A stretch of 64,000 nt of DNA from Rhinopithecus roxellana (lineage: Eukaryota > Chordata > Mammalia > Primates > Cercopithecidae): assembly GCF_007565055.1 (NCBI RefSeq), contig NC_044566.1:58077332-58141331 (forward strand). Reading direction: 5' to 3'. The translations under genes and the position numbers were made by a program. The notes under the pieces were generated by a model. The model saw only the letters and a program-made list of their open reading frames with translations, was not told where the DNA came from and did no database searches. Below are positions 21,521 to 32,803 of the stretch, one piece after another; positions within the stretch are counted from its first letter, which is position 1; each line of letters begins with the position of its first letter.

Positions 21521-22361
21521 GTGGAAGCCCTCGTGTCTGACACAAGCAGGCCCACTGGTTGTTAGTCAATCAAAAAGCCAGTTCAAGTGGGAACAAGCAA
21601 TAGTATGTATTATACTTGAAATCCTTTCTTAAGCACATAAAATGTATTTATTACCCAATATTTTCATGCAAGATTGAGGACTTTTCTTGAAAAAGGGCCC
21701 ACTGGTTACAGTCCTTCCTTTTTTATGTTTTCAAAACCAATATCCTTGATGAATTACCAAAGATTTATTATTTTTCTTCTTGTTTTTAAATGGAATGAAA
21801 TAAGTTTTAAGCACAGAACCTTCCTAGACCTTTATTCCCACTTCCATTATCCCCACACCTGTTCTTTTATAGTTGTCTAGATCATGGCTAATTTGACTAC
21901 AGTTCTTTTTTTTAATTTTAATGACTCACCTTTAAAATGAGTCCTTCCAGATTATTCAATTTAGTTTTCATAGAAACAGCAGCTTTCTTTATTTTTCACT
22001 CTAGTTCATTGATACAGTCATTACTACTCTATTAAATTATCTAATTATAATTGCAACTGGTTTGTGAGAAAATGCAACCGGTGTTTGGAAAGCAAAGACC
22101 TCAAATGGAGAGAGCAAAAACTGGTGAACATTCAAACTTCATTTCTGACATCGTTTGCGTGCATTTGGCTGGGATCAAACTATGGAACCCGGGAGGCTGA
22201 GGCCACACATTGAATCCCCCATTCTCTCCATAGCTCTGACTGTGAGCTCACAGAAGCTGCTAGTCACAGGATGAAATTCTTGGGAGTAACACACACCACT
22301 ACATACAATCTGTATGTAAAACATATAAACAGAACACCTGATCGTTTTATCAAGATTGTGG
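21521..22361. other. Single-copy AT-rich stretch with homeodomain-type motifs
   Basis: No repeat is recognised. Around 21950-22130 there is a dense set of short motifs (ATTAAATTATC, TAATTATAATTGC, CAACTGG, GTTTGGAAAGC). Such clusters are common in conserved noncoding elements but also arise by chance in AT-rich DNA. Confidence 0.35.
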
Positions 22362-22660
22362 CTTCTGAGTAAGAACACAGATGGGAGACCAAGGCGGGCG
22401 GATCATGAGGTCAGGAGATCGAGACCACGGTGAAACCCCCTCTCTACTAAAAATACAGAAATTAGCCAGGCATGGTGGTGGGCGCCTGTAGTCCCAGCTA
22501 CTCGGGAGGGAGGCTGAGGCCTGAGAATGGCGTGAACCCAGGAGGCAGAGCTGGCAGTGAGCCGAGATCGCGCCACTGCACTCTAGCCTGGGCGACAGAG
22601 GGAGACTCCGTCTCAGAAAAAAAAGAAAAAGAAAAAAAGAAAACAAAACCTTCTGAGTAA
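22362..22660 (+). mobile_element. 5'-truncated AluY with target duplication
   Basis: The Alu starts at about its nucleotide 38 (TGGGAGACCAAGGCGGGCGG) and ends in an A-rich tail with G interruptions at about 22617-22649. CTTCTGAGTAA at 22362-22372 and again at 22650-22660 is the target-site duplication. About 9 extra bases (GAACACAGA) lie between the left duplication and the Alu. GTGAGCCGAGATCGCGCC and GTGAACCCAGGAGGC fit AluY. The duplication shows the truncation happened at insertion. Confidence 0.88.
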
Positions 22661-24974
22661 TCCTTAACTTCACGAGGAGAAGCTCATCATGTTTGACCCA
22701 AGTTTATCTTTTTTTTCTGAGGGTTTGACATAGCTCTTGGGAGCTATATTATCTTAACTCAAAGAGAACACTTTTAATGATGAAACCAAGTCGTTATCAA
22801 GGATTGCCTAGAAAGAAATAGAATTTTTATGGGTCTGGAAAATAACTATTATGGTGTCTGCTTTATGTGGTGTGATTGTCTTCTCTCTAGACTTTTCCAA
22901 AAAAAGGCCACCTTTGATTTCAAAGCACTTCAGGAACTTATGGATGTGTATCATTCTCTGAAGTCCATGGGAAAAAAAAAAAAAAAAAGCCACACAGGAA
23001 CAAATTTGATGACCTCAGAGTGGTCTGGGTTCAGAATTAACTGCTTATGTCAGTAAGCTCACCTTCGTTCTTTTTTACCATTCGTTAATAAACAGATTTG
23101 TAGTTGTCATAATGGCACAGTTCTATACTGCATGCCTATCTACTATGTTGAATTAGACATTTGAAGTGTAGGATTATGATGTTTTAGATCCCAGAAGCTA
23201 CCAGGTAACCACAGTTCTAACTTCTTTGAGAAGAATTGGCAGAAGGGGCCTTTGTGCTGCAGATTTCCCAGTACAAACTCCAAGTTACACCAAAAATTTC
23301 CAGTCCCATTTGTAACAAATCATGTAGCCAATGTGGGACATGTCTAATTTTGGATGACCTAAAATTGCTAGATGGTTAATACTTCTGTGCTCAACCTACT
23401 ATCCTAAAACAGGGGTTCTTTTATTTCAGAAGGTTATTTTTAAATTGGTCTTTGGAACTGTGAGATTTGCAGTTTTTGAGTTTGTAGTTTCTAAGTGACT
23501 GATTAAGGTTTTTTTTAGATACTTTTCCTGAAATAAGATGTAACTAGGGGACAGCTGGGACCTGGTCATAATCCCATCTTCTAACTGCAACAGGAAGGGC
23601 TGACCATATTAATATGTTTCTTGTTTAATAACATGTTGAAACTTTAAGCCTCTTTGGTATCTTTATTATTATGTTTATTATAATAAATCTTAAATATAGA
23701 GTGAACAGATGTCCTGTGATCACTGGTTTAAACTATTGCCCTGGCATCCTGTTTAGCACTGATTATGAATTTACTATTTTTAAATAAACTATTATAATTT
23801 ATAGTTACATTACAATAAAACTGGATGGGTTAGATAGACCCTTGCTTTGTTTGCCCAGCTGGTCTCATCTTTCAGTGTGTAAGCTGTGTGTGCAGTAAAC
23901 ACAATTCTCACTTTAACCTGTGGCCAAATGGGAAACAAGATCCATGATACCCTATTGTTTCCCACCCTTGGTAGATGCACTCAGCTAACTCCTCTATTGT
24001 ATAGACAGCCAGCAGGGCACTTATCAATAAAATGAAGGGTACTTGGTCACTGGTAATCGCTTGGATGACGGGAGAAGAAGCAAGATGTATTGTGGCCTGT
24101 TCAATGCCCTGTGAAAGCACTGAAGCCAACAGACTATGAGTTGGTAGAGTCAGTTGAAATCAGCTGGAAACAAGGAAAATTATAATTTAGATGTCCAAGA
24201 AATATGTCTGGGAAATAGAGGTTGAGAAGTTCTCCAGTCAAGTGTATCATCAGCCATGTGAAAACACTTGCTTAGTGGTTTGGTCAGTGATTTTAAGGTA
24301 TAATCCTATTATTGCTTCTTATTATTTGGTAATGATTTTTCACTAGTGAGCCCTTTTGACAACAAAGAGCTAAAAATACTGAAAGTACACATTTAATTAA
24401 AACTAAGGACTGATTTTCTATTTCCCAAGAAAGTTGATAATAAATGTGTGACTTGCACAGATTAGTTATGAAATCTTTACCATCCATTGTCGGTGCCAAC
24501 ATGTTATCACTAATCACATGAAAAATAGAAGATACAAAGTTGCGAAAGAAGCAAGAATAGATACTTCAAAAATTGCTATTAAAAAACGCCCATGGATGCA
24601 ATTTAACAGGAGCAGTAGCAGGAAGTGTATTAAATTTTCGTTACGTAACTTTCATTTAGATCAAACAATTGTTCCTCTAAATTTATTCTACACATTTTAG
24701 ATTCTGTGGTTTCCTGCAAATGTATGAAAAGTGAAGATAGCTGTTAGTAAATTGGCCCTATCATTGAAAGAACAACTTGGCAAACAATCGAAGAATGCCA
24801 GTTTTTTCTCAGTGTCATCAGGGTGCTTCTAATAGAAAATCAGTCAAATTACTTTCAATAATAGCTTAATATTTTCAGCCAATTTATGAAATCAAAATAA
24901 AGCTTTGAGTGCTCATTCAGAGACAATACACCTGCCATTCTGTAAATTTTATTGTAAACGTACTCTAATTTTAT
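22661..24974. other. Single-copy AT-rich sequence, no gene seen
   Basis: A 17-A run lies at 22972-22988. Short frames at 22829-23056, 23908-24129, 24293-24517 and 24518-24700 have no recognisable domains. A segment near 23700-23760 may be a very old repeat, but I cannot name it. Confidence 0.45.
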
Positions 24975-25282
24975 TCGTTTATTTTTATTTACTTTGAAAC
25001 AGGGCCTCACTCTGTCACCTGAGCTGGAGTACAGTGGCTATAATGATAACTCATTGCAGCCTAGAATTCTTGGGTCAAAGTGATCCTCCTGCCTTAACTT
25101 TCCAAGTAGCTGGGACTACAGGTGCATACCAACACACTCAACTACTTCTTAAATTTTTTTTTTTTGTGGAGACAAGGTGTCACTATGTGGTCCAGGCTGG
25201 TCTCAAACTCCTGGGCTCAAGTGATCCTCCTGTTGTGGCCTCCCAAAGTGTTGGGATAATAGAAGTGAGGCCATCACTCCTT
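24975..25282 (-). mobile_element. Antisense AluJ-type SINE
   Basis: The Alu order is clear: GAAACAGGGCCTCACTCTGT, CAGTGGCTATAATGATAACT, GATCCTCCTGCCTTAACTTT, CTCAAGTGATCCTCCTGTTG and CCTCCCAAAGTGTTGGGAT. High divergence and CTCAAGTGATCCTCC-type blocks fit AluJ. The 99-codon frame across it is an Alu translation. Confidence 0.88.
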
Positions 25283-25806
25283 GTTTTTACTTTTATTTTT
25301 AAACTTACTTTAAAAATCCAATGTTTAAGATAAAATTATTCTAATATAAATGTCGGTGGAATATAGTATCATGGTAAAAAAATTCTGCCTAGAGTTCTAT
25401 CAAGCTGAATCATATTTGGAACTGGCTGTAATGCACACAGTACACTGATATCTGTAACTCACAGATATTGGTCTGAACATCTTTGATTCTCTAGTGATTG
25501 AAGCAGAAATCAAGAGTTGTTGAGGTTTACAAATATGTTTTATATTTATGGGTTGAGTAAATGAATTACCTCATATTTGTGGAAGCTAATGTTGAATTTT
25601 AAAAGAGAAATACTTCATCATGACAGTACGTGTTTTCTTTATGGCCCAACACCAGTTTGATTTCAGAAACACTGGGCTCGGAGAGCTACTTTGTAAAATT
25701 CTTACAATCTTAGTGTCCCACAAAAAAGTGAACTTTTTTTTTTTGGTAAACAAGTTCAGTAAATTTTGGTTGTCTTTTGTTTAAAATTACTTGGAAATCT
25801 TTCATC
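25283..25806. other. Spacer between inverted Alus
   Basis: AT-rich single-copy sequence with no feature recognised. Confidence 0.5.
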
Positions 25807-25823
25807 AAATTATTCAATGTATC

Positions 25824-26103
25824 GGTCGGGCGCGGTGGCTCAAGCCTGTAATCCCAGCACTTTGGGAGGCCGAGGCGGGCGGATCACGAGGTCAGAAGAT
25901 CGAGACCATCCTGGCTAACACTGTGAAACCCCGTCTCTACTAAAAAATACAAAAACTAGCAGGGCGAGGTGGCGGGCGCCTGTAGTCCCAGCTACTCGGG
26001 AGGCTGAGGCAGGAGAATGGCGTGAACCCGGGAGGCGGAGCTTGCAGTGAGCTGAGATCCGGCCACTGCACTCCAGCCCGGGCGACAGAGCGAGACTCCG
26101 TCT

Positions 26104-26134
<31 letters not shown>
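25824..26134 (+). mobile_element. Young full-length AluY with Old World monkey-type variants
   Basis: The element starts GGTCGGGCGCGGTGGCTCA and ends in an unbroken A-tail of about 30 bases. The duplication AAATTATTCAATGTATC occurs exactly at 25807-25823 and 26135-26151. GCTCAAGCCTGTAATCC, AGGGCGAGGTGGCGGG and GAGATCCGGCCACTGCAC differ from the human AluY consensus and match what I recall for cercopithecid AluYRa copies. A perfect 17-bp duplication and a pure tail indicate a recent insertion. Confidence 0.95.
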
Positions 26135-26139
<5 letters not shown>

Positions 26140-26151
26140 ATTCAATGTATC

Positions 26152-26744
26152 AACTACTACAAAATTTTGTCTTTAAAAGCTGTTAGTCAATTGCAATTGT
26201 TAACAATATTTCACAAATGAGAGGACACTAAAATTTATTACTATAAGAGCAGGGGAAGAGGTGCACTGAGAGATTGAAAGGTTAAAGATTTAATTTTCAA
26301 AACCAACAATGGCTATTTGAGTTTATTGACTTCTGAGAAAAATTTTTATCGGTATCACTACTTTCAATGGAATGCATTTCTATTATTGACCACAATAGAA
26401 TTAAATTAAGAATTATTATAATTTTCAGCACTTCTGTCTGATGAAATATTCAACAGAATCAAGTTTTGTCTTATAAAATATTTGCCAAAGAAAAGTTATT
26501 TGAATGGAGAAAAAGGAACGTGCAAAAACACTTGGGCTAAATAATTACACATTTTGAGGTTTACAAACAAGAATTGAAATTACGTTCCATCAGTAGACTT
26601 TGCTTTAAGCTTACCAGACACCTCAGCATTTATGGATCTTTTATTTTTTTGGTTAAATTCCTAGCACCTAAAACAGAGAAAATCTAATTCAGAAATGGAG
26701 GTTTCATGTCCATCATCCTTATCAATCCTTTCTTTCTCTCTGGA
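26152..26744. other. Single-copy AT-rich sequence, nothing assigned
   Basis: No repeat or gene is recognised. Confidence 0.5.
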
Positions 26745-27110
26745 AGGTTTTTAAATTTCCTCTTTGTCTTTGATATTCTTAAACTTCACCTTAATGTGTT
26801 TGGGTGTTGTTTTTTCATATTGGAACTACGTAAACCCTTTCAACCTGAGGCTTTTTATCTTCTTTAAATTCTAGAAATTTATTTTCATTGTTTCTTCAAA
26901 TATTTCCTCCTCTTTGTTTTCATTTCCCTGTCCTCTAAAGCCTTCTATCTTCTGGATGTTGGCCTTCTGTTTCTATCTTCCATGTATTTTAGCTTTTCTT
27001 TTATATTTTATACCAGCTTACTCTTTTCTTGTGATTGCTGAGATAGTATTGTCTTTCTGAATACTATATTCTAATTTTCACAGGATTTATATGACTACTT
27101 AATCCATCTA
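26745..27110 (-). mobile_element. Possible ancient L1/HAL1-like segment, antisense
   Basis: GATATTCTTAAACTTCACCT, ATGTGTTTGGGTGTTG, TGTTTCTTCAAATATTTCCT and TCTATCTTCCATGTATTTTA resemble an antisense region I associate with old L1M/HAL1 5' sequence. The family call is tentative, and no ORF is preserved. Confidence 0.42.
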
Positions 27111-27369
27111 TTGTATTCTTTATTTCAGCTATTATTTTGCTCACATTTAATGTTTTCTCTTAACCTTTATTTTATGTGGCTATAAAGATGAGCAGTATGT
27201 AGTATTTTTCTAAAAGACTGTGAGACATTGTGATATAAAAAGAAATGTATATTTGGTCTCTGCCCCTGGTTTCTGGCACAGAGCTTCTAAAACCTTTGTG
27301 ATTTTCTGAGCTATAAGGATGCTAAACACTTTTTTCTCCCTTATATTTGGGAGATGTCAGGACCGTGAT

Positions 27370-28520
27370 TCCTGACACAGATCCTAATCACTTGGAATTT
27401 ACTGGGTGATAGAAATGTCTTTTTATGAATGTGGCAACTCTTGGTGAGCTTCTGGATGGGGACTGATCACCAGAAAGAACACACCATGATGAGAAGCTTA
27501 GAAATTTCAGCCCCCTCCCCTGGTCCTCCAGGAAGGGAAGAGGGACTGACAATTTAGTTAATAATTGCTCAGGCCTATATGATGAAGCCATCATAAAGAT
27601 CCCCGAACTACAAGGTTCAGATAACTTCCAGGTGGCTGAACATGTGGAGCACATGGGTAGGCGGTGCACCCTAAGAGGACATGAAAGCTGTGGAACTTGC
27701 CACATCCCTGGCCCTATGCATCTCTTCCGTCTGGCTGTTCATTTGTGTCCTTTTATAATAAACAGGTAAATACAAGTAAAGTGTTGCCCTGAGTTCTGTG
27801 AGACATTTTAGCAAATAATTGAACCCAAGAGGAGGGTTGTGGGAACCTCTTATTTATAGCTGGTGGGTCAGAAGCATAGGTAGAACAACCTGGAATTTGC
27901 AATTGACATCTGAAGTAGGGGGCAGTCTTGTGGGACTGAGCCCTTAACTTGTGGGGCCTGCACTAATTCTAGTTAGTGTCAGGATTTAGGATGCTCTGCT
28001 GATGTTGGAGAATTAGTTAGTGTGGGAGGAGAAAAAAACCCACACATGAGTCACAGCAGTGCTCTGTGTTTTTCATGGAATACTACTCAGCCACAAAAAG
28101 GCATGAAATAATGTCTTTTGCAGCAACTTGGATGGAGCTGGAGGCCACTATTCTAAGTGAAGTAACTCAGGAATGGAAAACCAAATATCAAATATCATAT
28201 GTTCTCACTTATAAGTTTTATGGGTTGGCTGCTAAGCTATGAGGATGCAAAAGCATAAGAATGATATAATGTGCCCTGGGGACTTGAGGTGAGGTGGATG
28301 GTTAGGAGGGAGTGAGGGATAAAGGGCTACATATTGGGTGCAATGTGTGCTGCTTGGCTGCTTGGCTGATGGGTTGACTAAAAGCTCAGAAATCACCAGT
28401 AAAGAATTTATTCATGTAACGAAAACCACTTGCACCCCAAAAACAACTGAAATAAAAAAAAGTGTTCTGTGTTGAGAGATTAGTATATGAAAACAGTTTT
28501 TCCCCCTCCTGTTTTACAGA
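27370..28520 (+). mobile_element. Unassigned LTR-like repeat split by an L1
   Basis: A segment with a possible polyadenylation region (TTTATAATAAACAGG, CCCTGAGTTCTGTGAGACAT) is followed by AATTGAACCCAAGAGGAGG, GGGCAGTCTTGTGGGACTGA and AAAAACCCACACATGAGTC. I recognise this block order as a common primate repeat with an LTR-like layout, but cannot name it. An L1 insertion at 28071-28460 splits it. A 105-codon minus frame at 27388-27705 is a translation of it. Confidence 0.5.
28071..28460 (+). mobile_element. 5'-truncated L1 3' end (L1PB/L1MA type)
   Basis: The insert starts in the last part of ORF2 (TGGAATACTACTCAGCCAC) and continues with GGCCACTATTCTAAGTGAAG. It ends in the 3' UTR with CTTGCACCCCAAAAACAACT and an AATAAAAAAA tail. 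AGTGCTCTGTGTT (28058-28070) and AGTGTTCTGTGTT (28461-28473) are the target-site duplication with one difference. The tail wording fits L1PB or L1MA better than L1PA. Confidence 0.9.
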
Positions 28521-28664
28521 TTGTATACATGTAGTCAGTTTTCAGGAAACACATATAGATCTAATATAATTCTTTAATCACTCCTTTTAAATCCATATTG
28601 TGTTATTGATCTTTGTCCCCTATTATGTGATTTAGGCTTGAGTAGGTTCCTTCTTTTACTTGGA

Positions 28665-29115
28665 TAGTGGATTGAGTTATGTGCCCCAAAAGATATCTTC
28701 AAGTCCTAGTACCTGGCACCAGTGAATGTGACCTGATTTGGAAATAGCGTCTTTGCAGATCAAGTTAGGGTCATACTGGATTAGAGTGGCCCCTAAGTTT
28801 AATAGCTGGTGTTTCTAGAAGAGAAAGAAGAGGTCTATTTGAATACAGAGACACAGGGCAGACACAAAGAAAGAAGGCCATGTGAAGACTAAGTCAGAGA
28901 TTGGAGTGATGCATTTATAAGCCAAGCAATGTCAGCTATTTCCAGGAACTACCCAAAAGAGGCAAGTAAGAATTCTTCCATAGAACCTTCAATGGGAGCA
29001 TGGCTTGGTAATACCTTGATTATGACTTTGAGCTTCCAGAACCCAGAAATAATACAATTTTGTTGTTTTAAGCAACTCAATTTGATTTGTTATGGCAGCC
29101 TTAGGAAACATACAC
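28665..29115 (+). mobile_element. MLT1-type MaLR LTR
   Basis: The start GTGGATTGAGTTATGTGCCC is followed by GTACCTGGCACCAGTGAATG, GCGTCTTTGCAGATCAAGTT, GAGCTTCCAGAACCCAGAA and TTGTTGTTTTAAGCAACTCA, ending in GGCAGCCTTAGGAAACATAC. This is the MLT1 order. It is diverged, and no internal sequence follows. Confidence 0.82.
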
Positions 29116-30060
29116 TGTGGAAGGAGCTTTTAATAGTCAAAAGCGATTCCAAGCTGTGCAGAGATTGTGAGTTTCAGCTGGTTTGCATATAACAGAACTC
29201 CCTCAGGTTTTGTTCATTTTTTATTTCTCTGTGGAGAGAAACTTCATTACTTACTTAAATCTTATCACAATACAGGCTTTGGTTTTTTATTAAACTGCCT
29301 TTCACACCTCCAATTTTTTCCATGTTAATTTTTTGTTTTGTTTTATTTATAGTGCTCTCTTGTCTTTCATCATTTTTCTGACACTTTATCCAAAGGAAAA
29401 AGTAGAAAATTGTAAGCACTTTGGGTCAGAATACGGACAGTGGGAAAACTGGCCTCTGAGTATCTGACTTATGTGTGCAGTGCCTGTCACAGATAGGGTG
29501 GTAAAAACGGGAAAAACAAACAAAAATAGTCATTGAATTGAATTTCAAATTAGTAGAATGTCTGTATACTCACAAGAGTATAAAACTATATCAAAACTAC
29601 ATGATATTGTCTTTTTGTAATTACCAGGGGGTGATTTTCTTTGTTCCAACTTTAGTCTGTCAGAACTTTGTGTTCTTCAAAACATGTAACACATAGCCCC
29701 TTAGCAGTCCACCGACAGGATTAGATACAAGTTTGTTTTTGCTGCAGTGTGTAGTCACACAGTCATCATCATTAATAATAATACTTTCATCATCAGTTTG
29801 ATAATTTTATAATTTATTAATGTTTTTACACATATGTTATTAACCCTGTGGATTATTTATCATATTTGATTTACTATACGTCTCATCTTGTGCGGAAAAC
29901 AAGACTCAGAACTATTTAGAAACTTAACCTAATTCACGGAGTCCACGTTCAAGGACCTTTACAACACAGTACTTCGATAAAATGTTAAGAACTGTGGGAG
30001 ATACCAAGAGAGTCATGGGTGTCTTTTTGCACATTTCTGGTATATATCATGTGCAATATA

Positions 30061-30102
30061 TAACTATATATATATTTTATATATATATAATATATATAGT
30101 TA
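30061..30102. repeat. AT-rich inverted repeat
   Basis: TAACTATATATA at 30061-30072 is exactly complementary to TATATATAGTTA at 30091-30102, around an all-A/T spacer. This is a microsatellite-derived palindrome able to extrude as a hairpin. Confidence 0.75.
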
Positions 30103-31273
30103 ATGCAGAATAGCTTTTATTTTTCGCAGTCAAAAAGTCTGTCCTCTTTGTTTTGCATTATAGAAAAAAGTGTACTACTGCCAGTAGACTAACTGGGAGA
30201 ATTGGGTGATGAGATGGAGCACTTTTTGCAGAAAATAAGAAATAATCTGCTCAAATTTCTCTGGCAGGGTAGCTAAAATGAAATAATCACTTTGGCAGTG
30301 ATGGACCAAAAAAAAAAAAAAAAAAAGAAACTTAAAAGAGACCTAAAAGAGGTCCTCTTTGTAGTGACATTATTTAAAATGTAGATAAGCTGCATTTTTA
30401 ACTTTAAAGACATTGAAGAGATAGAAAACTATAGTGGGAAGAAATGTTGGGTCAGTCCTTATTTTGAAAATGCTTCCCAGAAATATGCTCATATCATTCA
30501 CCCATTGAGAATCACCATTTGTTGGACAGCAATTGCTTGTACTACATTAGCTTATGACATGAATTTGAAATATTTTATTACACCCTGGAAATTACTGAAT
30601 CAATAAATTGGTTTTCCATTTGAATTTTGTATAGATTGAAAGTACTTTCTTGCTTCTAATTTTTAAAATTTTCTGTTCCAAATAATTTTCTTACACTAAA
30701 AACAGCACCTACATCCTTGCTATCAACTGCTTTCTTTCTTAGTGATAACTAGACCAGTAAAGAGGAAAAATAATAAAAATGGTATCAATACAATATGAAC
30801 TGATACAGTGAAAATGCACATGATAAGATAAACTGAGTGAGAGGAGTATCAAACAATAGCTTATTTTTTGTGGCTGCAACCTACCTTGCATTCCAGTAGC
30901 CAAGAATTTGCCCATTGGACTATTTGTATTTTTGCCCATTATGTATAATTTTTCATATATCTAAATTTTTACCATATTCTTTATAGAATAACTTTCAATG
31001 ACACCGAATTTGGTAAGGCCTACTATGACTTTTCCTGAAAACATATATTTGGAGCTGTGAAAGTTTAACTGAACCTTTCCTTTTATGGAATATAGCCAAT
31101 CATATACCTGTATAGTGCTGAGATGTTAGCCAGAATTGCCATCCTGAAGTATTTTCCAGGATTACGCTATAGTGAAAAGGAAGAATAAACTCACATGTAT
31201 GAGATTTTTCTATATTACACTGATGACTTCCTTCAAGGAAAAGTCCAAACTCATCCTAGATTCTGAAAAGAAC

Positions 31274-31334
31274 AGTGTTACTATTATAACATCAAACATA
31301 AGAGTGTTACTATTATATAATAACATCAAACATA
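31274..31334. repeat. Short tandem duplication
   Basis: AGTGTTACTATTATAACATC plus CAAACATA-like sequence (31274-31300) is repeated at 31303-31334, with a 5-base ATAAT-type insertion in the second copy. This is a local replication-slippage product in single-copy DNA. Confidence 0.8.
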
Positions 31335-32364
31335 CTAATTTGCTACTTACGAGAAGTTTTAAAAAGAGAAAAATGCAACAAAAATTTTTTTGTGGAAAAT
31401 TATTGCATACGTCATTGATAAATTCAACAAAGTTATAAACAAAGTGTTTATCTTTAATCAGTATAATTTGCCAGAGAAATGGCATTATCCTGATTTAAAA
31501 AATTAAATTTCTTTTCAACTTAACTACTTTTATTTAGTGGCAAGTTTACTGTACTGATTGCTTTTATTTGCATATATTGTGCTAAAAACTAATAAAATGA
31601 ACCCATATTTTTTAAAGGCACTGCTACCTGAATTCCTTCTAAATCACTGAGGAAAATGCAACTTAAACCATTCTCTCTCATCAGCTCTTCATGGTTAAAT
31701 ATATAAGCATTGTAAACTGGTAATAAAAATCTTTTTGGGTTTGATTTAGTAAATGTAGAGGATTCTTATTCATTAAATAATGTCTATTTGATAAAGAAAT
31801 AATATGTCATCACTTAAAAACTACTAGAAATATTTGTTTAATAATATTTATAGGTAGATGTTCCAAGGGTATTTTAAGAAGGATTTCTTTGTAAATATCA
31901 CCTTATTTTTGATGATGCAGCATTTGATGATTGGATTTGCATACTAAATATTTTATTACGTAAATTTATACATAATTCATTATATACCATGATTCTTTCG
32001 ACTTTTACCTAACAGAAAAAGTGCTCTATAGATTTTATTTATTTTCCTCAATCCCATTGTCCAAACCATCCCTGAATTTCTTCAGTCGCAGACTTACATG
32101 AGCCATGGAGAAAGAGTCTGGATTCTGGGTTGCCGTGTCACACACAGCCTACTTGCAGGATGACAGGGGAAGAATGAGTCATGATCTCTGCAAGCGCCCA
32201 TCAAGAACAGCCTGAGAGGTCTGGAAAGCGCTCACCCCAGGACCTTTCATGTCCTTATTAAAATTGTATGGCAGAGAAAATGAGTCATAGGTGAACAACA
32301 GGCTCTATAAAAAGCTTTTCTTGCCTTGGTATCAGACATAACATTTTATTTCAAGGAAGAGCTA

Positions 32365-32605
32365 TATAATAACCTAGTGGTTAAGAGCATGGGCTTTGGG
32401 ATCACATAGCTCAAAGTGCAGATCTGACACAGCCATTTAACTTTGAGCAATTTGCTTAACGTTTCTTTAGCCTTCATTTCCTTATCTGTAATAGAGCTTT
32501 GAAATAATACCAACCTCCTAGGGTTGTTCTGAAAATTAATGAGATAATGCACAAAACAACTTTAAAAATCTGGTACCATATAGTAAAAACTGAATAAAGA
32601 GTGTC
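32365..32605 (+). mobile_element. Nearly full-length MIR SINE
   Basis: It starts in the tRNA-like head (CTAGTGGTTAAGAGCATGGG) and passes CTTTGAGCAATTTGCTTAAC and CCTTATCTGTAATAGAGC. It ends with GGGTTGTTCTGAAAATTAAT and a diverged tail (ACTGAATAAA). It is one of the most complete MIRs in the window. Confidence 0.88.
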
Positions 32606-32745
32606 GGGTTGTTGTTGCTCTGACATCATTATCATTCATGGAAAATATAGGAGAAATAGAGTCCCTCACCTTCTATGGTTAGAGACATATTATCACTGAC
32701 AAGCAACGCAATTCAATATTTATTATGAATTATAGTACTAAAATG

Positions 32746-32803
32746 AAGGTACTATCTTGGTACTTTTCTCCTAGTATAGCTCCTTGATACTCAAATATAT
32801 GCT
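32746..32803 (+). repeat. 58-bp direct duplication, copy 1
   Basis: This copy matches 34578-34635 with about three differences over 58 bases. The last 45 bases, starting GGTACTTTTCTCCTAGTA, differ at a single position. The sequences on either side do not match. Confidence 0.85.

Larger units (their letters stand above)
29116..32364. other. Repeat-poor AT-rich stretch with local low-complexity DNA
   Basis: No Alu, L1 or LTR is recognised in more than 3 kb. It contains a 12-bp AT inverted repeat (30061-30102), an A-run near 30309-30326 and a short tandem duplication (31274-31334). Frames at 31172-31438 and 31210-31485 overlap on opposite strands and have no domain. Confidence 0.5.

Noticed and set aside
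22829..22990. Sequence ending in 17 A as a possible retrocopy
   Set aside because: The upstream 75-codon frame matches no known gene, and no flanking duplication is seen.
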